Positions 47,067 through 57,394 of a stretch of DNA of 64,000 bases are shown one piece after another. Under the pieces are notes generated by a model. It saw nothing but the letters and a program-made list of their open reading frames with translations. It did no database searches and was not told the DNA's origin. The DNA comes from Acanthacorydalis orientalis. Lineage: Eukaryota; Arthropoda; Insecta; Megaloptera; Corydalidae. A program made the translations under genes and the position numbers. Within the stretch, counting starts at the first letter, position 1. Every line of letters starts with the position of its first letter. The stretch covers positions 10,921,810-10,985,809 of the forward strand of contig CM068322.1 of NCBI GenBank assembly GCA_034766995.1. The letters run 5' to 3'.

Positions 47067-47718
47067 CCTATTAACTGGGCATGACGAAATATTTCATCAT
47101 TCTAGAAATACAACTCTAATGGGCATGACGACATTTTTCGTCATGCTGCTTCCAAAATTAATCTCTAATCGCCATTACGAGTTACGTCATTTTTATTGCA
47201 CCTATCTTAATGCATTGTTGGTTTATATATTGTTAGCGCCATCTCTTATGTTCTTGATCAACTTTGATCAAGAAAACTGATTACAATTTTCTCTCACTAT
47301 TTTAGTATCGTTTTATATAAGTAGCAGGGTGTTCTACGTCTAATTATTTTGTATATTTTACTAGTTTAACTTTTTTTTCTTCTCAAAATATGAATAACCC
47401 TGATCCTGATGGAGAGTAATTTGAAACTTCTCGAGAGTGACGATGAAGAAGTGATTACTCCGGTATGAAAACGACGCTCAATTATTAGTAGCAGTTCGGA
47501 AAAAAGCGATGACTACTTTAAACGGAAGGACCAGATAGTGTGGCATCAGAAGATGATGTTGAAATGTCTGATATCACAGAAATAGTTATTCAATCGCCAT
47601 CAAATATTTTTCATTTTTTTATTTTTTCTGTTTCCTTTTCGTACTTTTTCCTTTTAGATTGCAAGTAAAAAACTCACACCTACTTACACGAACGAAAATT
47701 AATTTCACTATTAAAAGG
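47067..47718 (+). mobile_element. piggyBac-like element, 5' end and N-terminal remnant
   Basis: The left end CCTATTAACTGGGCATGACG follows TTAA (47063-47066). Subterminal repeats GGGCATGACGAAATATTTCA and GGGCATGACGACATTTTTCG (the second with a reversed CGTCATG) are typical of piggyBac-type ends. The proposed right end, CTATTAAAAGG before TTTAA at 47719-47723, is weakly supported. Confidence 0.5.
47392..47590 (+). pseudogene. Acidic N-terminal remnant of a piggyBac-like transposase
   Basis: Starts MNNPDPDGE then a stop. Another frame gives LLESDDEEVITPV, a stop, then KRRSIISSSSEKSDDYFKRK. A third continues GPDSVASEDDVEMSDITEI. An acidic, Ser-rich N-terminus beginning LLxxDDEE is typical of piggyBac transposases and lies about 325 bp inside the proposed 5' end. 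The whole catalytic domain is missing. The family call depends mostly on the TTAA-flanked end. Confidence 0.45.
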
Positions 47719-47794
47719 TTTAAGTCGTTGAACTATTTGTATCATAAAGCAGAAATGACAGGATACAATAGCCAACATATAGTCTATCATTTTA

Positions 47795-47903
47795 TTATAT
47801 ATAAATATATATTATATATAAATATATATTATATATAAATTATAGCATCCCTGAGTCAACTGATTCGTCTTAAACTCTCTATGTGTATATATATATATAT
47901 ATA
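47795..47903. repeat. TA-rich tandem repeats
   Basis: Three copies of a TATATAAATATATATTA-type unit (47795-47840) and a TA run at 47885-47903. Confidence 0.85.
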
Positions 47904-47909
47904 ATTTTT

Positions 47910-48280
47910 TTTAAAATATTAATTTCAAATGATTACTTCTCAATAGACAATTTAAGTGTATTTTATAATTTTTTTAATAATTTATTGTGATATTATCTAC
48001 ATAGTTGTAACGAATACTTTAATTTAGGAATGCGTGAATCAATGATCGTACATATTTTTTAAGAAGGCGGGAAAGATTTCTGTTAGTTACTATCTATAAA
48101 TCTTTAGATAACGTTGCTGTCATAGTATTTTCTTTTGCTCGTAAAGAACTTTATTCAAATGGCAGTAAACCAGAAAAATCGCACTGTTTTTAGCAATATT
48201 AATTTTTTTATTTGCTTCTCTAGTAAAAAAGAAGATTTAATTTAAATTCGATCTATGCTTAAATGTAATCGTGTTTATAT
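47910..48280. other. AT-rich sequence without recognised genes
   Basis: Nothing supported. Confidence 0.5.
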
Positions 48281-48287
48281 GAAAATT

Positions 48288-48311
48288 TATATATATATAT
48301 ATATATATATA
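48288..48311. repeat. (TA)n microsatellite
   Basis: Short TA run. Confidence 0.9.
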
Positions 48312-48314
48312 AAT

Positions 48315-49245
48315 GAAGAAAATTACTTGCTTTCAATCGACTTAAGATTCATTAACTTAATGTTATACATAAACATTTTGATGGAAATACTTAATTATGT
48401 TCCAAGATAAATTCAATGAAAGATTTAATGATAATAATTGAAATGTATAAATGATAAATTTACATTTCAAAAAGAAATAATATCAATGTCACATTAAAGA
48501 TTTTACACTACCGACAAATTCCCTCTCACGAATGAATTATTTTCTTACCCTACAAACAACAAATAATCTTTATAAAAAAATTTAAATAGACTATTTGCTG
48601 TTGATTCTTAATAAAAATCTAAATTGATTGAAATAATTCCTTTCGTGATAAGTACATAAATTTGTACAATAAAGCTGTTTTTACTGGAAGACATAACTTC
48701 CAGTGTCAAGTACTTCTTTACTTTTTTTATTGTTTAAAAATTGGCACAATAATAATAAATGCTATAAAATTTAAAGCATGTAATAAGAGATTCTTGATTC
48801 AAACACAAAAGAGCATGAAGATCAAAATTGTGCGTCGTTAAATCTAAATAATAATTTGGATTATTAAAACTGAATGTGCTAATAAATAACCGAAAAAAAG
48901 TCAGTAAGTGGTAAAAACAAGCAATACTGACGAATTCGATAAATTCTGGGCAATAAATTGAAAATAAAAGAGTAAATTAAGAATTAATTGACATATCCTG
49001 TCATAATTCTATATATATAAAAGAATATGTTAATGACATATTCTTCTATATATAGCTGAATATACAACTAAAAACTAATTTTATAGGCAATGAAAGTCAC
49101 TTTTACCATTATCGTTAATAAAATCGAGAATAAAAATGTATTTAAACATAAGATAATTTTATTATAGAAAACATAATCCAAACAGCTTTCTGTTAAGTTT
49201 CTTTACTAAATGATTTTATTGAAAAATCAATAAGATTGATGCCAA
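48315..49245. other. AT-rich sequence without recognised genes
   Basis: Nothing supported. Confidence 0.5.
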
Positions 49246-49247
49246 TA

Positions 49248-49252
<5 letters not shown>

Positions 49253-49280
<28 letters not shown>

Positions 49281-49319
49281 CTTATATTACGCACACGTAT
49301 ATATATATATATATATATC
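49253..49319. repeat. (TA)n microsatellites
   Basis: Two TA runs around ACTTATATTACGCACACG. Confidence 0.93.
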
Positions 49320-49494
49320 AAAAATTAAAAAATAAGCAAATATTTTTTTCTTTCTCTGACTAGTATTTTAAAAAACTATATTACTAATAAACTATTTTCT
49401 GTATAGTATCAGTTGTTTGTCAATACCTTCCCTCTTTATATTTTCATATTCTAATTACTTCTTTTTATTCTGAAAAATAAAAATAACTACTATA

Positions 49495-49575
49495 TGTATA
49501 TATATATATATATAATATACATATATATATATATATATGTGTGTGTGTGGGTGTGAGCGTGTATATATGTGTATA
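49495..49575. repeat. (TA)n/(GT)n microsatellite
   Basis: TA runs followed by GTGTGTGGGTGTGAGCGTGT. Confidence 0.93.
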
Positions 49576-49579
49576 GATC

Positions 49580-50375
49580 CTTACGAATATGTACAAAATA
49601 CTGAATTAATAAAAACCTTGTCGAGTTTCAAGATAAATACTCTTCAAAATCCCATCTTATGATAAAAGAAAGCATATTGATTAAAATTACAAGAATAACA
49701 AGCTGTAATTTCCTTTAATTTTATTATTAAAATAATCAATAGTTTCTTCCTTACAACAATGTTCTATTACTTTCATTAAAAAAAAAATTTCTAATAGAAA
49801 TGTACTGTAAAAATTCCTGTAATTTTCCAGTCTTCCATATTTCCTCATATAAGGTTTTGTACTTTTTTCTATTCTTAAACGACAATATTTATTTAAAAAG
49901 TAATATTTTATCTTTGAATATTTCAAACTTTACGTCCAACAATGATGAAAAACAAATACATATTATTAAAAAAGTTTTTGCAAGAAAAGCTCAAACAAAT
50001 ACGTATGTAAATTTATTTCCTTTTCAAATTTAATATTTTATTTTTGTCTTGTTTAAACCTTCTGTTTTTTTAAAAATCATAATTAGAGTTAATATTCGTA
50101 TAAATATTTAAAAAATGATTAACTAGAGTTAATGCTTCCAAATACCCAAGAATATACTTATTAACTTGTATTAAACATTTGTTAACTAAAAAAAGACATT
50201 TTTTTATGTACTCGGTAACATAATTATTTAAATATAATTGCTTTCTCAATCTAACGAGATTAAATAATGACATATAATTCACCGCCCAATCCTACCTCGA
50301 AGTGTTATTTTCGCAATAATCAAACTGTACAATTTACAAAATAAACGATCAACAAAATAAATACATTTATGAAAC
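49580..50375. other. AT-rich sequence without recognised genes
   Basis: Overlapping frames on both strands (49687 minus, 49800 plus, 50070 minus) are Ile/Asn/Lys/Tyr-rich and not credible genes. If the exon at 50380 is real, this would be its first intron. Confidence 0.4.
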
Positions 50376-50379
50376 TCAC

Positions 50380-50796
50380 CCTTAATAGAAAACATCAATC
50401 AAAATCAATTTCGCTGCATGTCTCTTTTTCGGATACACTTCGATATCTTCAATGACAATACGATACATTTATTTCACCGTATCGGCAATAATGTCACTGC
50501 ATTTATACAGCGTAACCTTCGTGCACAAACCCACACAATTAACAAGGAAAACAAACGCAACTAGAATATACACTTCGTTCCTATCCTGAAAATAGTACAA
50601 TCCCGTGCCGAAATTCAATAGACTGATCGGTCGGTAATAGGATACGTCAATCAATCATATTCGCGATCGAGAAATAAACAATCCATTGAACCACTAGCAC
50701 ACAATATCTTCCTATTTACTCGTATCGTTTGTTGTTCACTTCGATGAACTATGATTGAAAACGTTTTCACTATAACATTGTTATCAGCAATCACTG
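50380..50796 (-). other. Possible first exon (5' UTR) of a host gene
   Basis: The minus strand is much less AT-biased here and ends at a good splice donor: TAAGG|GTGAGTTTC at the 50380/50379 boundary. It holds several short frames: MDCLFLDREYD, a 61-codon one beginning MIDVSYYRPISLLNFGTG, and MYRIVIEDIEVYPKK ending before the donor. Multiple short upstream frames suit a 5' UTR exon. A TATA box and initiator-like site precede it. No homology was recognised and no downstream exon was found in the window. Confidence 0.35.
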
Positions 50797-50842
50797 TGAA
50801 TGTCACTTCGTTTTAAAATTTTCATTTTATAGTTGCTTTATA
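50790..50842 (-). promoter_or_regulatory. Candidate core promoter (TATA plus initiator-like site)
   Basis: On the minus strand TATAAAG (near 50842-50836) and TATAAAATG (near 50830) precede TTCACAGTGA. The A of TCACAGT sits about 34 bp after the second TATA start, close to usual core promoter spacing. TATA-like words are common in such AT-rich DNA, so support comes mainly from the adjoining exon-like sequence. Confidence 0.3.
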
Positions 50843-50849
50843 TCTTTTT

Positions 50850-51300
50850 TAGATGAGACACGTATCATTTAAACGAGTTTAGTTGTGCTCTTATTACTCA
50901 CTACTTACGTGTTTCATCGGTTCTAACGTCTTTCGTTTATTGTCAGAATACTATTTAATTCTATTAAACTGTTTTCCTGTCTGATTGCTTATTTCAGTAC
51001 GCTTCTTGCTATTCAAATAGAATATACTATTACTTCAAATACGATTTGTTCTTTACAGTTATTTTTTTTAGTTTTTTGTTATGTAAATTTTCACACTGTT
51101 TTGAGTCATATAGTTCTATTGTTTTATGAGACACAGTTAACATACAAGAAATTTAAAATTCATTCGGATTTAAATCACATTATGGATGTTGTTAGTATGG
51201 TAAGTTTTATGACAAACATTTTATTCATATTTAATTTGAATAACTAAAAAAATGTTTCAAAATTATATAATTCAGTCGCTAAAACTAATAAATAATCACA
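50850..51300. other. Sequence upstream of the possible promoter
   Basis: No gene or repeat recognised. Confidence 0.4.
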
Positions 51301-51302
51301 TC

Positions 51303-51336
<34 letters not shown>

Positions 51337-51606
51337 ATATATATGTATATATTTATAAACATATATGTATATATATACTTTTATGTATATATATATATAA
51401 ATATACATATATGTATATATTTATATACATATTTATATATTTATATACATATATGTATATATTTATATACATATATGTATATATTTATATACATATATGT
51501 ATATATTTATATACATATATGTATATATTTATATACATATATGTATATAAATATATATATATATATATTTATATATACATATATACACATACGTATGTAT
51601 GTATAT
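51303..51606. repeat. TA-rich minisatellite, 22-bp unit
   Basis: From about 51355 to 51570 a 22-bp unit (ATATATGTATATATTTATAT then AC) repeats about seven to nine times, most regularly after 51430. (CA)n/(TA)n lies upstream and TACGTATG variants downstream. It yields artefactual plus-strand frames. Confidence 0.9.
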
Positions 51607-51609
51607 ACG

Positions 51610-52125
51610 TATTTATATTAAAATTTTATAATTTTGTACTAAAAGAAATATAAATTTATGATACAAAAAGGAAAATTTAAATTAATATAAATTTATTAGA
51701 GTATCGTCACTTAAAACTACATGCAAATGCATTAAACATGTTTGTTCTCAAGAAAAAAAGTAAAATTTGTTATTCTCATTTCTTCAGAAAATATATATAT
51801 ATATACACACACACTAGAGTGCTAAGTAGAAATTTAAATAACTATTTTTTTTTGAAAATTAAAATGGTTGCTTAGCTCACATAAAAACAATAAAACGGTA
51901 TTATTGTTTTTTTTTAAAAAAAAAATAGCACACTAAACGTACGCTTTTCTCTAAATATGGTAAATTAAGACTGTAGTAAATTAAGATCACATACTTAGCA
52001 ATTTTTCTGCAAAAAACTTTGTAGAAGTTTTAGAATACAAAATATTTATAGAAGTGCCGTATTTTGAGTCTTAACAATATATAAAAAAATACCAAAATGA
52101 ATGTCAAAAAAACTACCTAATATGT
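51610..52125. other. AT-rich sequence with a short (TA)n/(CA)n
   Basis: TA/CA run at 51791-51815. Otherwise nothing supported. Confidence 0.5.
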
Positions 52126-52130
52126 TAATA

Positions 52131-52570
52131 TTAGTTTATTAGAAAGACAATTGCGGTTTATGACCTTCAAATTCATATACATATGCAACTTTTTTGATTT
52201 TAAGTGGTCCATAACTGTTAGATGACTAATACCTAATTTTTGTCTAATCTCTCGAATTATTTTGTATGGTTATGATTCTACTAACGCCTTCAGTTGATCG
52301 TTATGAAATGAAGAAGGACGCCCGCCACCTTCATGATCTTCAAGGCACTCATACCCAGCACGAAAATTTTGGAATCACCATTGCACCGTACGTTCCTTAA
52401 CAGTACCCACACCAAAAGTAATAAAACTAAAGTCGATGTTACCAATATACAGACCAAAAAATAAACTTTAAAATAGTATCAACATGAAGACGATAAAGTG
52501 ACACTTTCATTAAAAAATTAAGGTTAGAATTTAGAAAACAAAAAATGCAATTATTTTCCTAACAACGTAA
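52131..52570 (-). mobile_element. Internally deleted mariner, HTH region plus both TIRs
   Basis: The low-coordinate end reads TTAGTTTATTAGAAAGACAA then TTGCGGTTTATGACC, with TA just outside (52129-52130). The other end, on the minus strand, reads TTACGTTGTTAGGAAAATAA then TTGCA. The 440-bp copy keeps the N-terminal coding part and both ends but no catalytic region. Confidence 0.7.
52155..52425 (-). pseudogene. Mariner HTH-domain remnant, no catalytic domain
   Basis: Read on the minus strand this gives GVGTVKERTVQW, a stop, FQNFRAGYECLEDHEGGGRP, SSFHNDQLKALVES, a stop, then IIREIRQKLGISHLTVMDHL. It aligns throughout with the remnant at 19235-19534 and stops at the same point, running into the 3' TIR in both. 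More decayed than that copy, with two stops. Confidence 0.7.
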
Positions 52571-52700
52571 ATAGTAACGTAAGACTTAACTTACATGAAA
52601 ATTATAAAGACAATCAAAACTCGAACTGAATAGTTTTAGTATAAAAAAAAGTATTTAAAAAAATTAACTTACAAAATAATTAGAATTTTAAATAGAATCA
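52425..52700. repeat. Duplicated segment, copy 1
   Basis: Aligns along about 275 bp with 53096-53378 in the same orientation. Shared words include ACCAAAA, AATGACACTTTCATT-like sequence, AATTATTTTCCTAACA, CGAACTGAATA and AGAATTTTAAATAG. It spans the mariner 5' end and about 130 bp of flank. Confidence 0.65.
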
Positions 52701-52704
52701 AAAA

Positions 52705-52890
52705 ATAATTTTGACACTGCAGCTAAATTCACTTTCAAAAATTATTTTTTTAGTCTCTCTACAAACTGTAAAAAATTTTCTGATCAAGTGTTCTATAATT
52801 GATTGCGGTCATTTTTTGTTGTTATTTTGTAAGCATTCCCATAGAAATATATCATCAGTCATAGTGCTGAAGTAAAAAAATGTAACTTTT
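52705..52890 (+). repeat. Foldback-family arm, copy I
   Basis: Reads TTTGACACTGCAGCTAAATT, CACTTTCAAAAATTATTTTT, CTACAAACTG, TTTTCTGATCAAGTGTTCTA, then TCATTTTTTGTTGTTATTTT and AAGCATTCCC. No clear facing arm. Confidence 0.6.
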
Positions 52891-53095
52891 TAAATTGAAT
52901 CATTCCTATAGAATTACAACTCATCTACATATTTTTATTTAACACATTCCCAGCAGCTCGCTCTTTCGACTATTGCTCTAATCTTCTCTCAAACTATTTG
53001 AAGTGTATTGAAGTAATGAATGTTTTTTCTACATATTGTTTGTTTATTTTTATATGCGATGCAGATGTTATATGTATAGCCCAATTTGAAGAAAA

Positions 53096-53378
53096 ATTAA
53101 TAATAAAACCAAAATCGATTTTACCAAAATACTGACCGAAAAATACGCCTTAAATGATATTAACATGAATACGACAAAATGACACTTTCATTGAAAGAAA
53201 ATGAAGTTTAGAATACAGAAAACAAAAACTGTAATTATTTTCCTAACAGCTTAATAGTAACAAAAGACTTATAAACGCATAAAAATGATAAAGATGATCA
53301 GAAGTCGAACTGAATATTTTTAGTATAATTCCAAAATATTAACTTTCAAAAATTCGCTAGAATTTTAAATAGTATCAA
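53096..53378. repeat. Duplicated segment, copy 2
   Basis: Second copy of the 52425-52700 segment. It keeps the mariner 5' end (TAATTATTTTCCTAACA) but lacks the HTH coding part and 3' TIR on its low-coordinate side. Confidence 0.65.
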
Positions 53379-53383
53379 AAAAG

Positions 53384-53385
53384 AA

Positions 53386-53417
<32 letters not shown>

Positions 53418-53439
53418 AAATATTGAAAAGTGATAAACG

Positions 53440-53479
<40 letters not shown>

Positions 53480-53501
53480 CGTTTATCACTTTTCAATATT
53501 T

Positions 53502-53535
<34 letters not shown>

Positions 53536-53615
53536 AAATATTGAAAAGTGATAAACGTATAAATATATATATATATATATATATATACTCGTGTGTATAT
53601 ATATATATATATATT
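53384..53615. repeat. Alternating inverted 30-bp units in (TA)n
   Basis: A 30-bp unit containing TTGAAAAGTGATAAACGTAT lies at 53417-53446 (plus), 53473-53502 (minus) and 53535-53564 (plus), with (TA)n between and around. The three copies look identical. Neighbouring copies could pair into hairpins of 30 bp or more, extended by the TA tracts. Confidence 0.9.
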
Positions 53616-53619
53616 AGTT

Positions 53620-54040
53620 ATTTAATTATAAATAGATAATTAATTATAATATGAATTTATAAGACATCTTTGACCATCTTCAAAATTATAATTTATATCT
53701 TAAAAAGGCCAACAAGTGCTTCAAAGGCATTAAAAAATCTTCCTAATAATAGTCAGTATATCTATAGAGCATATGAAAACAAGTAATAAAAATATTCATA
53801 TCTTCCAAAACACTTCAAATAGTTCAAACAGGAATACAACAATAGTCATGTTTCCTATTATAAGCTAAGAAACTAAAATTATTGTATAGAGAGTAATATA
53901 AAAAAATAACCAGTAAGAATGAACATCCTGTTGAATTTACTTTATAAAACGGTGAAATGTTACGTTTATATATAAGTAAGAACTATATAATGACTACTTT
54001 CAATTTTTAAAAAAATATATTTCTGTACTTAAGATATTCC
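53620..54040. other. AT-rich sequence without recognised genes
   Basis: Nothing supported. Confidence 0.5.
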
Positions 54041-54044
54041 GCAC

Positions 54045-54165
54045 CTGAGAAATCATCGCTATCTAAATATGCATAAAATAAATATGCATCACAATCAATA
54101 GTCAATAATTGCACATTTTTGATCAAAAAATGTGTTCTCTGTGAGATGAGTGGATAATATAAAAT
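54045..54165 (-). repeat. Foldback-family arm, copy K (weak)
   Basis: Reversed arm blocks ATCATCGCTATCTAAATATG, ACAATCAATAGTCAATAATT and ACATTTTTGATCAAAAAATG appear in the expected order. The outer terminus is lost. Confidence 0.4.
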
Positions 54166-54169
54166 TAAT

Positions 54170-54580
54170 TAATTATTCGGAAAGTTTTTATTACGTCAAA
54201 TTAATTAAACAATATCTGACCTAAAATTTTGAAAAATATTATTATAGCAGAAAAATATTTAAATAAATGAAAGTAACAATTAATTTAATGACAATCAGTC
54301 ATTTAAAATTCATAAACAACTATAATTTTAATTCAAAGTTAAAATTTTTAACAAGTCTAACAAATTAATTTTAAATAGTCTGCAGTTTTTTAAAAAAATG
54401 TTAGATAATAACAATGAATCAATAATATTAGTCAATAAATGTACAAAGTTATTTTTACTTCGAACGTTTTTTCTATTATAATTTTCTCGATTAACGATTT
54501 CTCCTGGGTAACATCATGTTCATTACTTCAATAAATTGTCAAGTATACATCTTTTTTGCTACCATTGTATTCATCTATCT
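54170..54580. other. AT-rich sequence without recognised genes
   Basis: Nothing supported. Confidence 0.5.
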
Positions 54581-54584
54581 ATAT

Positions 54585-54587
<3 letters not shown>

Positions 54588-54624
<37 letters not shown>
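54588..54624. repeat. (TA)n microsatellite
   Basis: TA run. Confidence 0.93.
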
Positions 54625-54627
<3 letters not shown>

Positions 54628-54629
54628 CT

Positions 54630-55140
54630 TCTATACATTCAACTGTTTCATACAATACTACATAAATTATTATGAATGAAAATACAAATGAAACTAATGA
54701 ATGGTAATATTTTTTTATTTTTAACAAAGTATAAATTAAAACCAATTCTTATGAATAGTCAACGTAATAAGGTCAATTTCATATTAAAATCGTGCAAAGA
54801 GAAAAATTTATTGAATCAAAAGAAAAAACGATAATAATTAACTTAATTTAGATAGCATTCTATACAATTAAAAAAAAACTTAAACTGGGTCATATGCCGT
54901 TTACCTTCAGAATCAATTAAACCAATTTATCTTCGTTTTTTACAACAAACATATCAAGAAAGATGCCGAGTCCATATGGCAAACAAATATTATTTTACTC
55001 GAGAAATCAATATTGGTGAAATAACTTTGCGGAAGTGAGCAATTTCTGCTAAAGCCGACAAATCCGCCATATATATGCCCCATTCTGAAATCACGCTCTA
55101 CATATGTATGTATGTATTACATTGATCCCATGGATCTTGA
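54630..55140. other. AT-rich sequence without recognised genes
   Basis: A slightly less AT-biased patch at 54900-55100 shows no recognised frame. Confidence 0.45.
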
Positions 55141-55142
55141 TG

Positions 55143-55179
55143 ACATACATATACATATATAAATATATTTATGTATATT

Positions 55180-55220
<41 letters not shown>
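55143..55220. repeat. TA/CATA microsatellite
   Basis: TA with CATA and TTTA variants. Confidence 0.93.
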
Positions 55221-55224
55221 CATC

Positions 55225-55610
55225 TCAGTGAGAGAAAATTGTCATTTCACTCTGGACTATTAGATATTGGAAAATGTTGTTTTTGTTGTCCCTAGGAAAT
55301 ATTGCTTTTGTGCCATTTGGTTATCTCAAAGGATCATTTCCGCATTCAATTTATATAAAAGGTTTCATGAATTTATACAAATTTAAGCAATTCCCGATTT
55401 CATAAGAATATTTATCCAACAAATAATAACTTAACGCTACGAATTTTAATTACGAGTTTCAATTCACATTGAAGTAATGGTTTATATATTGAATATAATA
55501 GATTTAGTTATATGTATAATCACAGACAAATACTTTATTTTAAGACTGCAATATTTTCTTGGATACGAGAAAATGTATATAAATACATACACTTATTTAC
55601 ATACATACAC
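55225..55610. other. AT-rich sequence without recognised genes
   Basis: Nothing supported. Confidence 0.5.
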
Positions 55611-55614
55611 TATT

Positions 55615-55615
<1 letters not shown>

Positions 55616-55655
<40 letters not shown>

Positions 55656-55702
55656 TTTATATATATATATATATACATATATATACACACATATATATAT
55701 AT

Positions 55703-55745
<43 letters not shown>

Positions 55746-55826
55746 TATATATATATATATATACATACACACATATATATATATACACACATATATATAT
55801 ATATATACACATATATATATATATAT

Positions 55827-55880
<54 letters not shown>

Positions 55881-55885
55881 TTATA
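55616..55885. repeat. Long compound (TA)n/(CA)n tract
   Basis: About 260 bp of TA with many CACA blocks. It gives four long artefactual Tyr-Ile-Thr-His frames. Confidence 0.97.
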
Positions 55886-55889
55886 TGGA

Positions 55890-56290
55890 ACAGGACATTA
55901 TTTATCAGAGCTCAAAGTATAGTTTAATTAGTAATCGAATGGTTTTATCTTCGTCCTGCTAGATATGATTGCTGATTCGTATAGCTAACACATGATATCG
56001 AGTATGAGACCCATGACTTATGAGGTAAGATGATGAAAAATAGATGATGAATGTTCCTATGAAAAAAAAAAAACAAAAACAAAAAAATACATTTTTTTTA
56101 CAAGACTATCTCAAATAATTAAATCACGTAAAATGGTAAAATTAATCATAACTGCACAAGTATCCTATTAACAACACACACATTCATTTGTAATATGGTG
56201 TAGATTCATTAAACCTTACATTGTAGGTTAGTTACTCATCGAAGGGTTTGACCATTTTTTTGGTATTCTATTCAATATATTGAATCTAAC
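55890..56290. other. AT-rich sequence without recognised genes
   Basis: Nothing supported. Confidence 0.5.
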
Positions 56291-56299
56291 AAAAATTGA

Positions 56300-56690
56300 A
56301 TCAAAAATGTTTCAGTTGAATCAAATTGGAGATTTCTTTACGTATATTATTTTTTAGTCGCATAAAATGCAAAAAAAAGTAATTAAAAACGTTCAATTAA
56401 TAATTATTGATCATTTTTGTAATAATTATTCTTCACTTTTGTTTATACACATTTAGACGACAACATCCTCAGTGTGCAGAAAATGTTTTTTTTCAGTGGA
56501 TTTTCATGTATTTTAGCGGTTTGAGGGTAATAGCATTGCAATTGAAATACGCATACAAAAAAATTAGAAAAAATAAAAAATCATTCATTGAATATTTTGA
56601 AACAGAAAAGTTTTATTATTTATGAACGGAGAGAAAAAAGACTTTATAAAAGTGAATTTAGCCATAGTGAAAGAACTATATTTGAGAAGT
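56300..56690. mobile_element. Foldback-like element with facing arms (copy J)
   Basis: The left arm includes GTTCAATTAATAATTATTGA, TCATTTTTGTAATAATTATT, then GACGACAACATCCTCAGTGT. The right arm, reversed, includes GCGGTTTGAGGGTAATAGCA, GAAATACGCATACA, TCATTCATTGAATATTTTGA and GTGAATTTAGCCATAGTGAA, ending at GAACTATATTT. The spacer is short. A 72-codon frame inside it is chance. Confidence 0.55.
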
Positions 56691-56694
56691 TTAT

Positions 56695-57320
56695 TTAAAA
56701 TAAGAAGGAGATATTAACATTTTCTATGTGATGTAAAACTTATAATGATGAAAATTGTGCTAAAACCAAAATTAGACGAAGAGATATTTCACGTTCATCT
56801 AGTTCAACCTTGTTTAAGTAACCTGTAGAATCCTATACAACATCAAACAAAAATCCGTAAATCTATATTAGTTGAAAATTTCTAGAAAATATATTTAACA
56901 AAAATATATGAAACAAAATCTGAAACAGCTTCAAGAGAAACATTGATAAATGTTTCAACATTGAAATAACTTCTTTAAAGATATCACCAATATCAAATAA
57001 CTTAAAACAGATAATAAACATTTGAAACATAGCACTATATACTTAAACAATTGCTCTTTCTAAATAAATTATTAAATTGGAATTAAAGAAATAAACACGG
57101 ACTCTATCTACCAACGATATTCAAAAAAAATAACACGTGGAAAATTTAGATTTTCAGAAAAACATTTTTTTGTTTCTTGGATATTAAACTAATTTACCAA
57201 ATTTATGAACTTGATTTTCTTATATTTGTGAAATATTGTATATATTCTTACCATATAAATATATAGTATGTAAAAAATACTTTCCATGGTTAATTCTTAA
57301 TTTTTTACATGTATCAATTT
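56695..57320. other. AT-rich sequence without recognised genes
   Basis: Nothing supported. Confidence 0.5.
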
Positions 57321-57324
57321 CCCG

Positions 57325-57327
<3 letters not shown>

Positions 57328-57391
<64 letters not shown>
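57328..57391. repeat. (TA)n followed by (GT)n
   Basis: Compound microsatellite with about 15 GT units. Confidence 0.95.
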
Positions 57392-57392
<1 letters not shown>

Positions 57393-57394
57393 CA

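Noticed and set aside
49687..50282. Three overlapping frames on both strands
   Set aside because: Mutually overlapping, Ile/Asn/Lys/Tyr-rich, and without any recognised family.
55477..55962. Long open frames rich in Tyr, Ile, Thr and His (also at 25740, 51252, 61124, 9609, 13311 and 21548)
   Set aside because: They are translations of (TA)n and (CA)n microsatellites, open in several frames on both strands.
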